Shown here: piece by piece, positions 42,553 to 50,753 of the stretch
How the letters are laid out: every line of letters starts with the position of its first letter
Position numbering within the stretch: position 1 is the first letter of the stretch
NCBI RefSeq assembly: GCF_037963835.1
Contig: NZ_CP150145.1
Span: 5,890,001-5,954,000, forward strand
Reading direction: 5' to 3'
Origin: Paenibacillus sp. FSL H8-0332
Lineage (GTDB): Bacteria > Bacillota > Bacilli > Paenibacillales > Paenibacillaceae
DNA: 64,000 nucleotides
The notes under the pieces: model-generated
Database searches by the model: none
The model's input: only the letters and a program-made list of their open reading frames with translations
Told to the model about the DNA's origin: nothing
Made by a program: the position numbers and the translations under genes

Positions 42553-42574
42553 TTCCCCCCAACCTCCCAGTGAA

Positions 42575-42755
42575 AATCCTGCTCAAAATACAACATTCCA
42601 ATGCTCATCCCGGCTACATTTCAAAATTGCTGCATAAAAAGCAGGATTTTTCATCCTAAAACGCTTAGCGGGGGGCAATTCTTGCATTTTATACAACAAC
42701 TCTATCATATCCCCGGATATCCCGGTCGCCGTGTTGCAATATGTACAACATTATG
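42575..42755 (+). repeat. Dispersed intergenic repeat, family B, copy 2
   Basis: About 181 bp whose plus strand aligns with the minus strand of 13552-13729. It starts AATCCTGCTCAAAATACAAC and ends GTGTTGCAATATGTACAACA. It fills most of the 42553-42873 gap upstream of the AT-rich orphan gene. Confidence 0.62.
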
Positions 42756-42809
42756 GGAATACAGGGGTGAAAAACATTAATTGAATGACCGTTCCTCCGG
42801 CGCCACGGC

Positions 42810-42838
42810 AAAAGAGGCCCCTCATAGCCAAGGCCTCA
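42810..42838 (-). terminator. Terminator of the arabinoside-use operon
   Basis: On the minus strand GAGGCC ... GGCCTC is followed by TTTTGCC, 36 bases after the GH43 stop. Confidence 0.7.
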
Positions 42839-42873
42839 CTCCTCCTGTATTCACCTGCGATAAGCCGACAAGC

Positions 42874-43764
42874 TTACCACCGGTCGGTCATTCTTACCGG
42901 CTTGATAACGCCTGCACCGAATTCCAGTCTGTCGATGCATAACATGCGGTTGCCCGGCTCCCGGTCCCCGATAATTCTCCGGTGATAGACAATCAGCCAT
43001 TCATCCCGCTCCGGCAGATGCAGATATCCGTGATGGCCGGGGCCTTCCGCTACAGGCTCCTGTCTCTCCAGAATCGTCCCGTGGTTCGCGAACGGTCCCA
43101 GCGGATTGTCGCTTACGCCGTAAGCTACCCGGTAAGTCCCGTTCGTCCATCCTCCCATCGACCACATCAGATAATATAGACCGTCCTTGTTAATCATACA
43201 CGGCCCCTCCACATATCCCGGAGGGGTGACGGAACGGATAACCTCTCCGTCCGGGAACGGAACAAACCCCGTCATCTCCTCATTCATCCGGGCCACGTTG
43301 CAATGCCCCCAGCCCCCGTAATACAGATAGATTACACCGTCATCATCCTTGAACAGATGGGCGTCGATCGGCTGCGCGCCGTGAATGAACCCGCCGATCA
43401 GGGGCCGGTGGAGATACCCTCTGTAGGGGCCTTCGGGAGCATCTGCAACAGCAATCTCCAGCCCGCCGGCTTCGCCGTCCTTCTGGATATCGTTGGAGGC
43501 AAAGACCAGATAATGACGGCCGCCCTGCTCAATCTGGGTCGGAGCCCATACCGCTCTCCAGATCCAGGGGAAATCCTCCATTTCGATGATCCCCTCGTGG
43601 GTCGTCCAATGAACCAGATCCCCGGAACTGAAGGCATCCAGATTCATCTGCCGGGTATATTCCGTAAAAGATCTGGTGGCATACACATAATGCCTGTCCT
43701 GATAGGTTCTTGCTTCGGGGTCTGCATACCAGCCCGGTACAATAGGGTTCGTGATTCCTCGCAA
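42874..43764 (-). CDS. GH43 family glycoside hydrolase
   Basis: A 296-residue five-bladed beta-propeller enzyme without a signal peptide. The family triad is visible: the general base Asp in VPGWYADPEA, the pKa-modulating Asp in AQPIDAHLF, and the general acid Glu in GYVEGPCMI. Members are arabinofuranosidases, xylosidases or arabinanases. TTG 43764 is the start, with GGAGG 7 bases upstream; the longer frame from 43911 overlaps the GH127 gene with unconserved residues. It is the last gene of the operon with GH127 and a sugar ABC importer, so it likely cuts imported arabinosyl or xylosyl oligosaccharides inside the cell. Confidence 0.9.
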   Translation of the reverse strand: MRGITNPIVPGWYADPEARTYQDRHYVYATRSFTEYTRQMNLDAFSSGDLVHWTTHEGIIEMEDFPWIWRAVWAPTQIEQGGRHYLVFASNDIQKDGEAGGLEIAVADAPEGPYRGYLHRPLIGGFIHGAQPIDAHLFKDDDGVIYLYYGGWGHCNVARMNEEMTGFVPFPDGEVIRSVTPPGYVEGPCMINKDGLYYLMWSMGGWTNGTYRVAYGVSDNPLGPFANHGTILERQEPVAEGPGHHGYLHLPERDEWLIVYHRRIIGDREPGNRMLCIDRLEFGAGVIKPVRMTDRW

Positions 43765-43795
43765 GCGAAACCCTCCTTTCTCCGCAACCTGCAAA

Positions 43796-45637
43796 TTAAA
43801 AGCTGTAGAGGCCGCTCTCTTCCCGTTCCCGAATCCAGACCTGCATGAAACCGGGCTCCCTGTTGTCCCAGGCATAATAGGGAATGAACCGGAGCGGCCT
43901 GCCTTCTTCATCCTGGCTCCATAGCACCGTCACCCCGCCCAGCAGCTCCGGCAGGTGCTCCACCCGGAACGTCGCCCCGGCCGGAATAGAGAAGGCATCA
44001 TAGGACCATCCAGGATGATCCGTCTGCTCCAGACAATACACCACGGGTCCCCGCTGAACGGCAACCCGCCCTCTGTCCGCCTCCACTTCCGGCTTGGCCC
44101 GCACGATATTCACGGGCATATCCAGCTCTAGCACCACCTTGTCTCCCGGCGACCAATGCCGGCTGAGCACAAGATACCCTTGATCCGTCAAGGCTCCTGC
44201 CCCGCCAATTCTGGCGCCGCCGGCCTCCAGCCGATATCCCCTGCACCATTCCGGCATACGCAGCCGGATGCTGAATTCAGCGCTTGCGGCAGGGTTCACT
44301 TCAAGCTCAATTCGGCCCTTCCAAGGATACCGGGTGCTTAGCTTCAGCCTGACGCCCAGCCCGCTGGCCAGCACCAGCTCCGCTTCGCTGTTCATATATT
44401 GATTCACCGCCAGGCCATCCTCTGTAACAGCATAGGCGTACTGGCCCAGGGATGGCAGGAAGCGGGCCAGATTGGTCGGACAGCAGGAGGTTTCGAACCA
44501 GGGCACACGATGATGTCCCCCCTGTGAAGCAAGCGGATTCTCATAGAAATATTGATCCCCGGAGAGGGAGATTCCCGACAAAACGCCATTATACATTTCA
44601 CGTTCTACGACATCGGCATATTTGCCGTCCCCGAACGTCAGGTTCATCCGGTGATTCCAGAACACCATGGCAATGGCCGCGCAGGTCTCGCAATAGGCTG
44701 TCTCGTTGGGCAGATCATAATCGGAGGTGAAGCCTTCATTGTGCCTGGACGGTCCGATGCCGCCCGTTATATACATGTTGCGCTCCACCGTATGTGTCCA
44801 GACCCGGTGCAGAGCCTCCGCATAAGCGGAATCGCCTGAAGCATGAACAATATCCGTCATGGCCGTATACAGATACATCGCACGGACGGCATGGCCGGTC
44901 ACCTGCTTAATCTCGCGGACGGGAACATCATCCTGACAATAGGCCGGCCCCCATTCCGGATTATCCCAGATCGCGCCCACGCCATGCCCATGGCCGCGCT
45001 CCTCCAGCAGCCACAGCGCAAGCTTCCAGTAACGCTCAGCCCTGGTCACGCGGTACAGCTTCACCAGCGCCAGCTCAATCTCCTGATGCCCCTCCACCCA
45101 GTGCCGCTTGCCGGGGCCGAACACCCCGTCAACATGATCCGCCAGACGGCAGGCGACCTCCAGCAGCTCACGCTTGCCCGTGGCTTCATAGTAGGCCACC
45201 GCCGCTTCAATCAGGTGGCCGCCGTTGTACATCTCATGCTTTTCCATATCCGTCCATTTGCCCTCTGGATTCTCCAGTGTGAAGTAAGCACACAGGTAGC
45301 CGTCTTCTTCCTGCGCTGCGGCGATCAGCCCGATGATCCGGTCGGCCTCAGCCTCAAGCCGGGCATCCCGCTCCGACATCAGCGCATAGGCAATGCCTTC
45401 AAGCACCTTGTAGACATCCGAGTCATTATAATATTTGCCTTCGTAATGCCCTTCCAGCAGGCCTCCGGCCTTGGCGAAGTTCTTGATGCGGCCGGTCTCC
45501 TCACATTTGGACAGGCAATCCGGCAGCATGGTCTGCCGGAGCACCTTCAGGCGCGGCAGCCAGAACTCATCATTGATTGTAACTCCCGTAAAAGACACAC
45601 CCTGCCAGGCATGAATCTTCGCTTGTTGCTCTGCCAT
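43796..45637 (-). CDS. GH127 family beta-L-arabinofuranosidase-like protein
   Basis: A 613-residue cytoplasmic enzyme of the GH127 (DUF1680) family. An alpha/alpha-barrel domain is followed by beta-sandwich regions. The metal/catalytic cysteines are visible: YCETC with its Glu and Cys, and the Cys385-Cys386 pair in ETSCCPTNLARF, equivalent to the zinc-bound cysteine nucleophile known for HypBA1. DNDSDVYKVLEG-like and HYEGKYYNDSD stretches match the N-terminal consensus. Family members release L-arabinose from beta-arabinofuranosides of plant hydroxyproline-rich glycoproteins. GGAGG precedes the ATG. It lies between the permease and GH43 genes. Confidence 0.92.
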   Translation of the reverse strand: MAEQQAKIHAWQGVSFTGVTINDEFWLPRLKVLRQTMLPDCLSKCEETGRIKNFAKAGGLLEGHYEGKYYNDSDVYKVLEGIAYALMSERDARLEAEADRIIGLIAAAQEEDGYLCAYFTLENPEGKWTDMEKHEMYNGGHLIEAAVAYYEATGKRELLEVACRLADHVDGVFGPGKRHWVEGHQEIELALVKLYRVTRAERYWKLALWLLEERGHGHGVGAIWDNPEWGPAYCQDDVPVREIKQVTGHAVRAMYLYTAMTDIVHASGDSAYAEALHRVWTHTVERNMYITGGIGPSRHNEGFTSDYDLPNETAYCETCAAIAMVFWNHRMNLTFGDGKYADVVEREMYNGVLSGISLSGDQYFYENPLASQGGHHRVPWFETSCCPTNLARFLPSLGQYAYAVTEDGLAVNQYMNSEAELVLASGLGVRLKLSTRYPWKGRIELEVNPAASAEFSIRLRMPEWCRGYRLEAGGARIGGAGALTDQGYLVLSRHWSPGDKVVLELDMPVNIVRAKPEVEADRGRVAVQRGPVVYCLEQTDHPGWSYDAFSIPAGATFRVEHLPELLGGVTVLWSQDEEGRPLRFIPYYAWDNREPGFMQVWIREREESGLYSF

Positions 45638-45655
45638 TTCTGTTCCCCGCCTCCT

Positions 45656-46486
45656 TTATCCTTTTAATCCCGTTAAGGTTATGCCCTCCAGGAAGTAACG
45701 CTGTCCGGCCAGAAACACAATGACGCAGGGCAGAACGACGGTGGCCGAAGCCGCCATCAGCAGATCCCACTGGGCGGTATAGGTGCCCTGAAACATTTGC
45801 AGGCCCAGAGCGAGGGTGAAGAGACGGTCGCTTTTCAGATAGATCAGCGGACCCATAAAGTCATTCCAGGAAGCCAGGAAGCTGAATAAGGCAACCACGA
45901 TAATCGCGGAACGGCTTAAGGGGAAGATGATCCGGGTATAGATTTTCCAGTAGTTGGCCCCGTCCACAAAGGCCGCTTCATCGAAATCACGCGGAATGCT
46001 CAGATAGAATTGCCGGAGCAGGAAGATGTTGAAGATCCCCCCGCCGAAATAAGCGGGCACAATCAGCGGATACAGCGTATCGTATAACCCCATCATCTGC
46101 CAGCCGAGGAAGCTAGGGATCATCGTGACCGCCGCCGGGAGCATCATGCTGGTCATCAGGACCGCGAACACCATATCCCTTCCCTTCCACTGAATCCGTG
46201 AGAATCCGAAGGCTCCGATGCTGCTCGTAATTACGGTTCCCACCAGCACGGTGACCACGATGATGAGCGTATTCTTGAAGAAGACATCGAACGGCAGCAC
46301 CGTGAGCGCCTTATGGAAATTGCCCCATTGAAACGGCGCCGGTATCCATTCGGGGGGCATGGTAAATATCTGTGATAAATTCATCAGCGAGCTGCGGATC
46401 AGCCAGACAAACGGAATGATGAACATACCGGAGATCAGGATCAGCGCCCCGTAGCCTGCGGTAAGTGAAAGCTTTGACGGCCTCAA
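45656..46486 (-). CDS. Carbohydrate ABC transporter permease (MalG type)
   Basis: A 276-residue membrane protein with six helices and the EAA-loop motif IPRDFDEAAFVDGANYWKIY facing the ATPase. It is the second permease of a CUT1 sugar importer. TTG 46486 overlaps the upstream stop (TTGA), with AAGGGGGGG 7 bases before it. This gives the usual family length and is preferred to an ATG further upstream that would run deep into the previous gene. No ATPase gene is in the operon, so a shared MsmX-like ATPase elsewhere is likely. Confidence 0.93.
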   Translation of the reverse strand: MRPSKLSLTAGYGALILISGMFIIPFVWLIRSSLMNLSQIFTMPPEWIPAPFQWGNFHKALTVLPFDVFFKNTLIIVVTVLVGTVITSSIGAFGFSRIQWKGRDMVFAVLMTSMMLPAAVTMIPSFLGWQMMGLYDTLYPLIVPAYFGGGIFNIFLLRQFYLSIPRDFDEAAFVDGANYWKIYTRIIFPLSRSAIIVVALFSFLASWNDFMGPLIYLKSDRLFTLALGLQMFQGTYTAQWDLLMAASATVVLPCVIVFLAGQRYFLEGITLTGLKG

Positions 46487-47370
46487 GTCCGGTCCCCCCC
46501 TTCGTAATACACCCATGACTTCGAGGTTCTGAAGACGATGAAGGTGAAGAACAGAATAATGACGAACAAGATCCAGGCCAGCGCGGACGCATAGCCCATT
46601 TCGGCATCCCGGAAGCCCGTTCTCCATAAATAAAATACATAGAACAGACTCTGGTTATTCGGTCCGCCCTGCGTCAGAATGTAAGCTTCGTTGAAGACCT
46701 GAAAGGACCCGATAATGGTCATGATTGTATTGAAAAAGATCGTGGGGGTGACCATCGGAATCGTCACATGGCTCAGCTTGCGGAACCAGCCGCCCCCGTC
46801 CACCTCAATCGCTTCGTAATACTGCCGGGGGATACCGGAGAGTCCGGCGAGGAAAATAATCACCGTGCTGCCGATCCCCCATAGCGTGGTAAGTACGACC
46901 GAGGGGATAACGCTGCCTTCCCCGTACAGCCAGTTGCTGGTCGGCAGATGCAGACGGCTCAGCAGCGAATTGATGAGTCCCAGATCGGGGTTGAGCAGCC
47001 ACATCCAGATCATAGCCGAGGCCACCGCCGGAACAATACTCGGGAGGTAGATGATGGTACGGAAGATGGCCCTTCCCTTCACATTGAGATTCAGCAGCAG
47101 CGCAATCCCGAAGGAGAGGAGAATCACCGCAGGAACGCGCAGCACGACGAAATAGAAGGTGATCCCCAGCGATTTATAGAACAGCTCATCCTCGCCTGAG
47201 AACAGCCGCATGTAATTATCCAGACCCGCAAAGGCAGTCTGCTCCTTGAACACATTATAGTCGGTCAGGCTGAGCACCAGGCTGGCGATCATGGGACCCA
47301 GCGTAAAGATGGCAAACCCAAGGATGGCAGGGGCCGTGAACAGCAGCCCGTAGAACATTCCCTTTCGCAT
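46483..47370 (-). CDS. Carbohydrate ABC transporter permease (MalF/UgpA type)
   Basis: A 295-residue membrane protein with six helices, the first permease of the importer. LTLGPMIASLVLSLTDYN is the first-helix region and IPRQYYEAIEVDGGGWFRKL is the EAA loop. The C-terminal TQGGPNNQSLFYVFYLW pattern is classic for the group. The start is ATG 47370 with TTGGAGG 5 bases upstream. It overlaps the next gene by four bases, so the two permeases are translationally coupled. Confidence 0.94.
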   Translation of the reverse strand: MRKGMFYGLLFTAPAILGFAIFTLGPMIASLVLSLTDYNVFKEQTAFAGLDNYMRLFSGEDELFYKSLGITFYFVVLRVPAVILLSFGIALLLNLNVKGRAIFRTIIYLPSIVPAVASAMIWMWLLNPDLGLINSLLSRLHLPTSNWLYGEGSVIPSVVLTTLWGIGSTVIIFLAGLSGIPRQYYEAIEVDGGGWFRKLSHVTIPMVTPTIFFNTIMTIIGSFQVFNEAYILTQGGPNNQSLFYVFYLWRTGFRDAEMGYASALAWILFVIILFFTFIVFRTSKSWVYYEGGDRT

Positions 47371-47455
47371 ACCGGCCTCCAATCTCGAAATTTCGGCAAA
47401 AAGAACGGCGAACGAGGATTCGGACGCCGCTCCCTGCTGCTAGTTTCGCAGTTAG

Positions 47456-48859
47456 TTATTCCTTAATATCACGGCGTCCCTTAATCTGAGCCTGAGCTTT
47501 TGCAGCGATCGAGTCCATCGCTTCCTGGGCGGTCTGCTGGCCGAGCCATACCTTATCCAGGGCGGGATTGACCAGATCCATAATATTGTTGAAATTCTTC
47601 ACATATCCGGTCGGCGTCTGGTGGCCTTTGGTCAGAATCACATCCACGATAGCTTCTTTATAACCGGAAGGTCTGGCATCCAGATTCTCCGTCCATTTGG
47701 CCAGCAGCGCAGGATCGGTATACCAGTCCTTGGGAGACGGCATCCAGGTTCCGGCTGTAAGCATATCAATGGAGGCTTCGGGGTCAAGCAGCGCCTTCAG
47801 CAGCTCCCAGGTTTCCTGGGGATGCTTGGTAGATTTGAAGATGGAGAACATGCCGCAGACCACCGTGGTGACCGGCTCCTTCATTACAGGCATCACCCCG
47901 ACATTGAAGTTGAACTTCGATTGGGCGAGTCCTGCGCTTGCCCATTGTCCATCGACTGTCATCGCTACCTTTTTGGTCTGGAGAGCCACATTCGTTGCGG
48001 GAATGTTCTTGGACTGTACAGGTGAAGGGGATACATGATGCACATTCATCAGATCGGATATTTTCTGAAGGGCTTCGACCGCTTCCGGCTGATTAAGGCC
48101 GAAGGTTTTGCCGTCCGCCGAGATGAAATCCCCGCCGTTGGAATAGATGAAGTTGCTGTACACCCCCCACCAGGTGGAGATATTTGCTCCATATTGCTTG
48201 ATTTTTGCCGGATCAAAGTCCGGGTCGGCCGCTGTTTTGCCGTTCATGTCCACGGTCAACTTCTTGGCAACCTCGACAAATTCATCCCAGGTCCAGGCAT
48301 CCGCCACATTCGACGGAGGTGGTTCAACACCGGCCTCCTTGAAGATATCCTCATTGTAGAACAATCCGAAGGATTCCGGTCCCGGTCCGATGCCGATGAC
48401 ATTGCCCGGCTCCAGCGAATAGGTGATATTAGGCACCAGTGTATCCGGACTGATATCAGCATCCGTATCCAGGAATTCCTGAAGATTATAGAATTTGCCC
48501 TGCTCCGCCATCGGAAAAGCAATCGTGCCCGATTCCATCATGGCAATGTCGGGAACATCATTCCCGGCGACCATAGTCGTCAGCTTGGTATCATAATCAG
48601 CGGCAATATGCTGAAGCTCGACCTTAACGCTCGGATGCTTGGCCTCGAAATTCTGAATCGCTTTTTTATATGGAGCCACTTCCTCCGGTGATCCCCAGAC
48701 AGTCATCCGCAGCTTAATATTCTCCTTCGATCCGGAATTTCCGGAAGATGCGGAAGTGTCAGGGCTTGCAGTATCCGACTTCGAGCACGCAGACAGCACG
48801 GCGGCAAGCATCAGAACCAGAGCCAATGTGATGAAGACTGATTTTCTGGGTTGCGACAT
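47456..48859 (-). CDS. Sugar-binding lipoprotein of ABC transporter
   Basis: A 467-residue extracellular solute-binding protein of the CUT1 (family 1) class. A signal peptide with lipobox LSAC (Cys near residue 25) anchors it to the outer face of the membrane. The mature part opens with a Ser/Asp-rich linker, then LRMTVWGSPEEVAPYKKAI, and later VAMTVDGQWA, a typical family 1 stretch. AGAGGGG precedes the ATG. It is first in the operon of binding protein, two permeases, GH127 and GH43, transcribed from the promoter at 48922. Confidence 0.94.
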   Translation of the reverse strand: MSQPRKSVFITLALVLMLAAVLSACSKSDTASPDTSASSGNSGSKENIKLRMTVWGSPEEVAPYKKAIQNFEAKHPSVKVELQHIAADYDTKLTTMVAGNDVPDIAMMESGTIAFPMAEQGKFYNLQEFLDTDADISPDTLVPNITYSLEPGNVIGIGPGPESFGLFYNEDIFKEAGVEPPPSNVADAWTWDEFVEVAKKLTVDMNGKTAADPDFDPAKIKQYGANISTWWGVYSNFIYSNGGDFISADGKTFGLNQPEAVEALQKISDLMNVHHVSPSPVQSKNIPATNVALQTKKVAMTVDGQWASAGLAQSKFNFNVGVMPVMKEPVTTVVCGMFSIFKSTKHPQETWELLKALLDPEASIDMLTAGTWMPSPKDWYTDPALLAKWTENLDARPSGYKEAIVDVILTKGHQTPTGYVKNFNNIMDLVNPALDKVWLGQQTAQEAMDSIAAKAQAQIKGRRDIKE

Positions 48860-48921
48860 ATTCCAAGCCCCTCTCGATTTCTAAGTTCAACGGGTTCATA
48901 GCTGCAGTCTATGATGCCTTT

Positions 48922-48951
48922 ATTATAAAATATAAGATAGCGCTTACATAA
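48922..48951 (-). promoter_or_regulatory. Promoter of the arabinoside-use operon
   Basis: Minus strand TTATGT (48951-48946), 18-base spacer, TATAAT (48927-48922), in the gap between the sensor kinase and the binding-protein gene. Confidence 0.6.
48935..48949 (-). promoter_or_regulatory. cre site (CcpA) overlapping the operon promoter
   Basis: ATGTAAGCGCTATCT on the minus strand agrees with WTGNAANCGNWWNCA at all but the last position. It covers the -35/spacer region of the promoter, so carbon catabolite repression is expected. Confidence 0.65.
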
Positions 48952-48986
48952 CCCTAATCTCTTTGGATTGGTGGACCTGGATTGGC

Positions 48987-50753
48987 TTATAGCGGCAACG
49001 CAATCACTACCTTCGTGCCTGTTCCCGGAGTCGAGGAGATGGATATCCCGTACTCGCCGCCGTAGGTCATCTGAATGCGGTCAATAGTATTTTTAATGCC
49101 CACGGAAGAAGATTTCTGATACAGAATCCTCTGTACCGTCTCCGCACTCATGCCCCGGCCGTTGTCGGCCACCTCGTAATGCCGGGTTCTGCCGTTAATC
49201 CAGCCGCGGATTCCAATGAGTCCGCCAGAGCCGGTCTGATCGAAGCCGTGAAGAATCGCATTCTCCACAAAAGGTTGGAACAGAAGTCTGGGCACATCGT
49301 ATTCAAAAAGCCGCGGGTCCATATCATACTCCACGGTGAACTTATCCTCGAAGCGGATCGACATAATATAGAAGTAATTACTCATCCAGCTCATCTCTTC
49401 GGACAAAGGTACGGCATCCCATGTCTTCCTGGAGGTATAATGCAGCATGTTGGACAGGCAGACAAGCATCCTGCTAAGCTCCTGCTGATCATTCTCAATT
49501 GCCGTCCAGTTCATCACATTCAGCGTATTGTACAGGAAATGCGGATGCATCTGCATGTTCAGTGCCTGTATCTCGGCCTCCTTCTCCTTCAGCTTGATCT
49601 CGTAATTCTCTGTCACGAGCAGGTGAATCCGGTCATTCATCCGGTTGAAGCGCTGCGTCAGCATGCCGAACTCGTCATTGCTCACCACATCCACGCGGGT
49701 CTGGAAATCGCCTTCGCCCACCGATCTCATCGCACTGAGCAGACGCTTGATGGGCTTAGTGATTTTACCCGCAATGAAATAAGCGAAGATCAGGGCCACA
49801 ATCCCCATCACAACGGCCAGGGCGGTAATAGAAGTCCGGATCACTGGCACCAGGCTGCTCACCAGCCCTGCCTCCGGTATCCACACGACAGACATCCAGC
49901 CGGTCACCTCCGAACGGTCGAAACAGACGATCACGGCTTCGCCGTTCAGCGTCATTCTCCGCGCCCCGCTTTTCTCCCGCTGGAGCTCGTCCAGCCACGC
50001 TTCCTTATAAGTCTGGGCAACGTTCCCCGGCTCACTGCTGGCGACCACCTTATCCTGCGGATCAAGTACCATGTAGCGTGAGCTTCCCGGAATGCTGTCT
50101 GCATACAAGGATTTGAGCACCTCAGATTTGAAGCTTATGGCAAGTACGGGGCGTTCCACTCCGGCATCCATTTTGGCAAGCTTCGTATTGCTCAGATAGG
50201 TGAAATCCAGCAGCCGTGTAGCCGAGAAGAGATAACGGAACTCCAGGTTTCCGCCTTGCAGATAGGACTGGTTGAACATGGACGCGAACTCATAAGTCGG
50301 TATCCACACCAGCTTCCCTCCCGCCTGCCGGGCCATACGGTATATATCCGATTGCGTCGGTTCTCCTTGAGGCAGGGGTTGTCCGAAGGTGAAATAGGAG
50401 GTCCATAGCTGATAGGCAAAGATATCCTGGTTCTGGGAAAATGTTTTGCTGAGCACAGCCGTCACCTGCCGGTCAGCTGCGAACAGCTCCGCTTCATTCG
50501 CGGGGTCCAGCTGGTTGAAGATGCGGAACAGATCCTTATCGAGAAACAAGGACATGCTGTTCTGGTCCACGATCCGCAGCTTGGTGTCCATAACTTCATT
50601 ATTTTTCCTGACAATCTCATACACATTCTTCTGCGCCTGCTCTGTGATAATCTTCAGGCTGGTCCGGTAGAACAAAGCCCCCAGAACGAGCAGGGGAATG
50701 GCGATCAGCAGAATATAGCTGGCCAGCAGCCGGTAACGGAAGGTGATCTTCAT
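48987..50753 (-). CDS. YesM-type sensor histidine kinase
   Basis: A 588-residue membrane sensor. An N-terminal membrane helix (residues 9-30) is followed by a large extracellular Cache-like sensor, a second helix near residues 300-330 (ALAVVMGIVALIFAYFIAG), then HAMP, a His_kinase domain with the phospho-acceptor in MHPHFLYNTLNVMNW, and an HATPase domain (FVENAILHG, DNGRGMS). It overlaps the regulator gene by four bases (ATGA). Such YesM/YesN pairs sense extracellular sugars and activate the adjacent ABC transporter, which is 128 bp downstream. Confidence 0.94.
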   Translation of the reverse strand: MKITFRYRLLASYILLIAIPLLVLGALFYRTSLKIITEQAQKNVYEIVRKNNEVMDTKLRIVDQNSMSLFLDKDLFRIFNQLDPANEAELFAADRQVTAVLSKTFSQNQDIFAYQLWTSYFTFGQPLPQGEPTQSDIYRMARQAGGKLVWIPTYEFASMFNQSYLQGGNLEFRYLFSATRLLDFTYLSNTKLAKMDAGVERPVLAISFKSEVLKSLYADSIPGSSRYMVLDPQDKVVASSEPGNVAQTYKEAWLDELQREKSGARRMTLNGEAVIVCFDRSEVTGWMSVVWIPEAGLVSSLVPVIRTSITALAVVMGIVALIFAYFIAGKITKPIKRLLSAMRSVGEGDFQTRVDVVSNDEFGMLTQRFNRMNDRIHLLVTENYEIKLKEKEAEIQALNMQMHPHFLYNTLNVMNWTAIENDQQELSRMLVCLSNMLHYTSRKTWDAVPLSEEMSWMSNYFYIMSIRFEDKFTVEYDMDPRLFEYDVPRLLFQPFVENAILHGFDQTGSGGLIGIRGWINGRTRHYEVADNGRGMSAETVQRILYQKSSSVGIKNTIDRIQMTYGGEYGISISSTPGTGTKVVIALPL

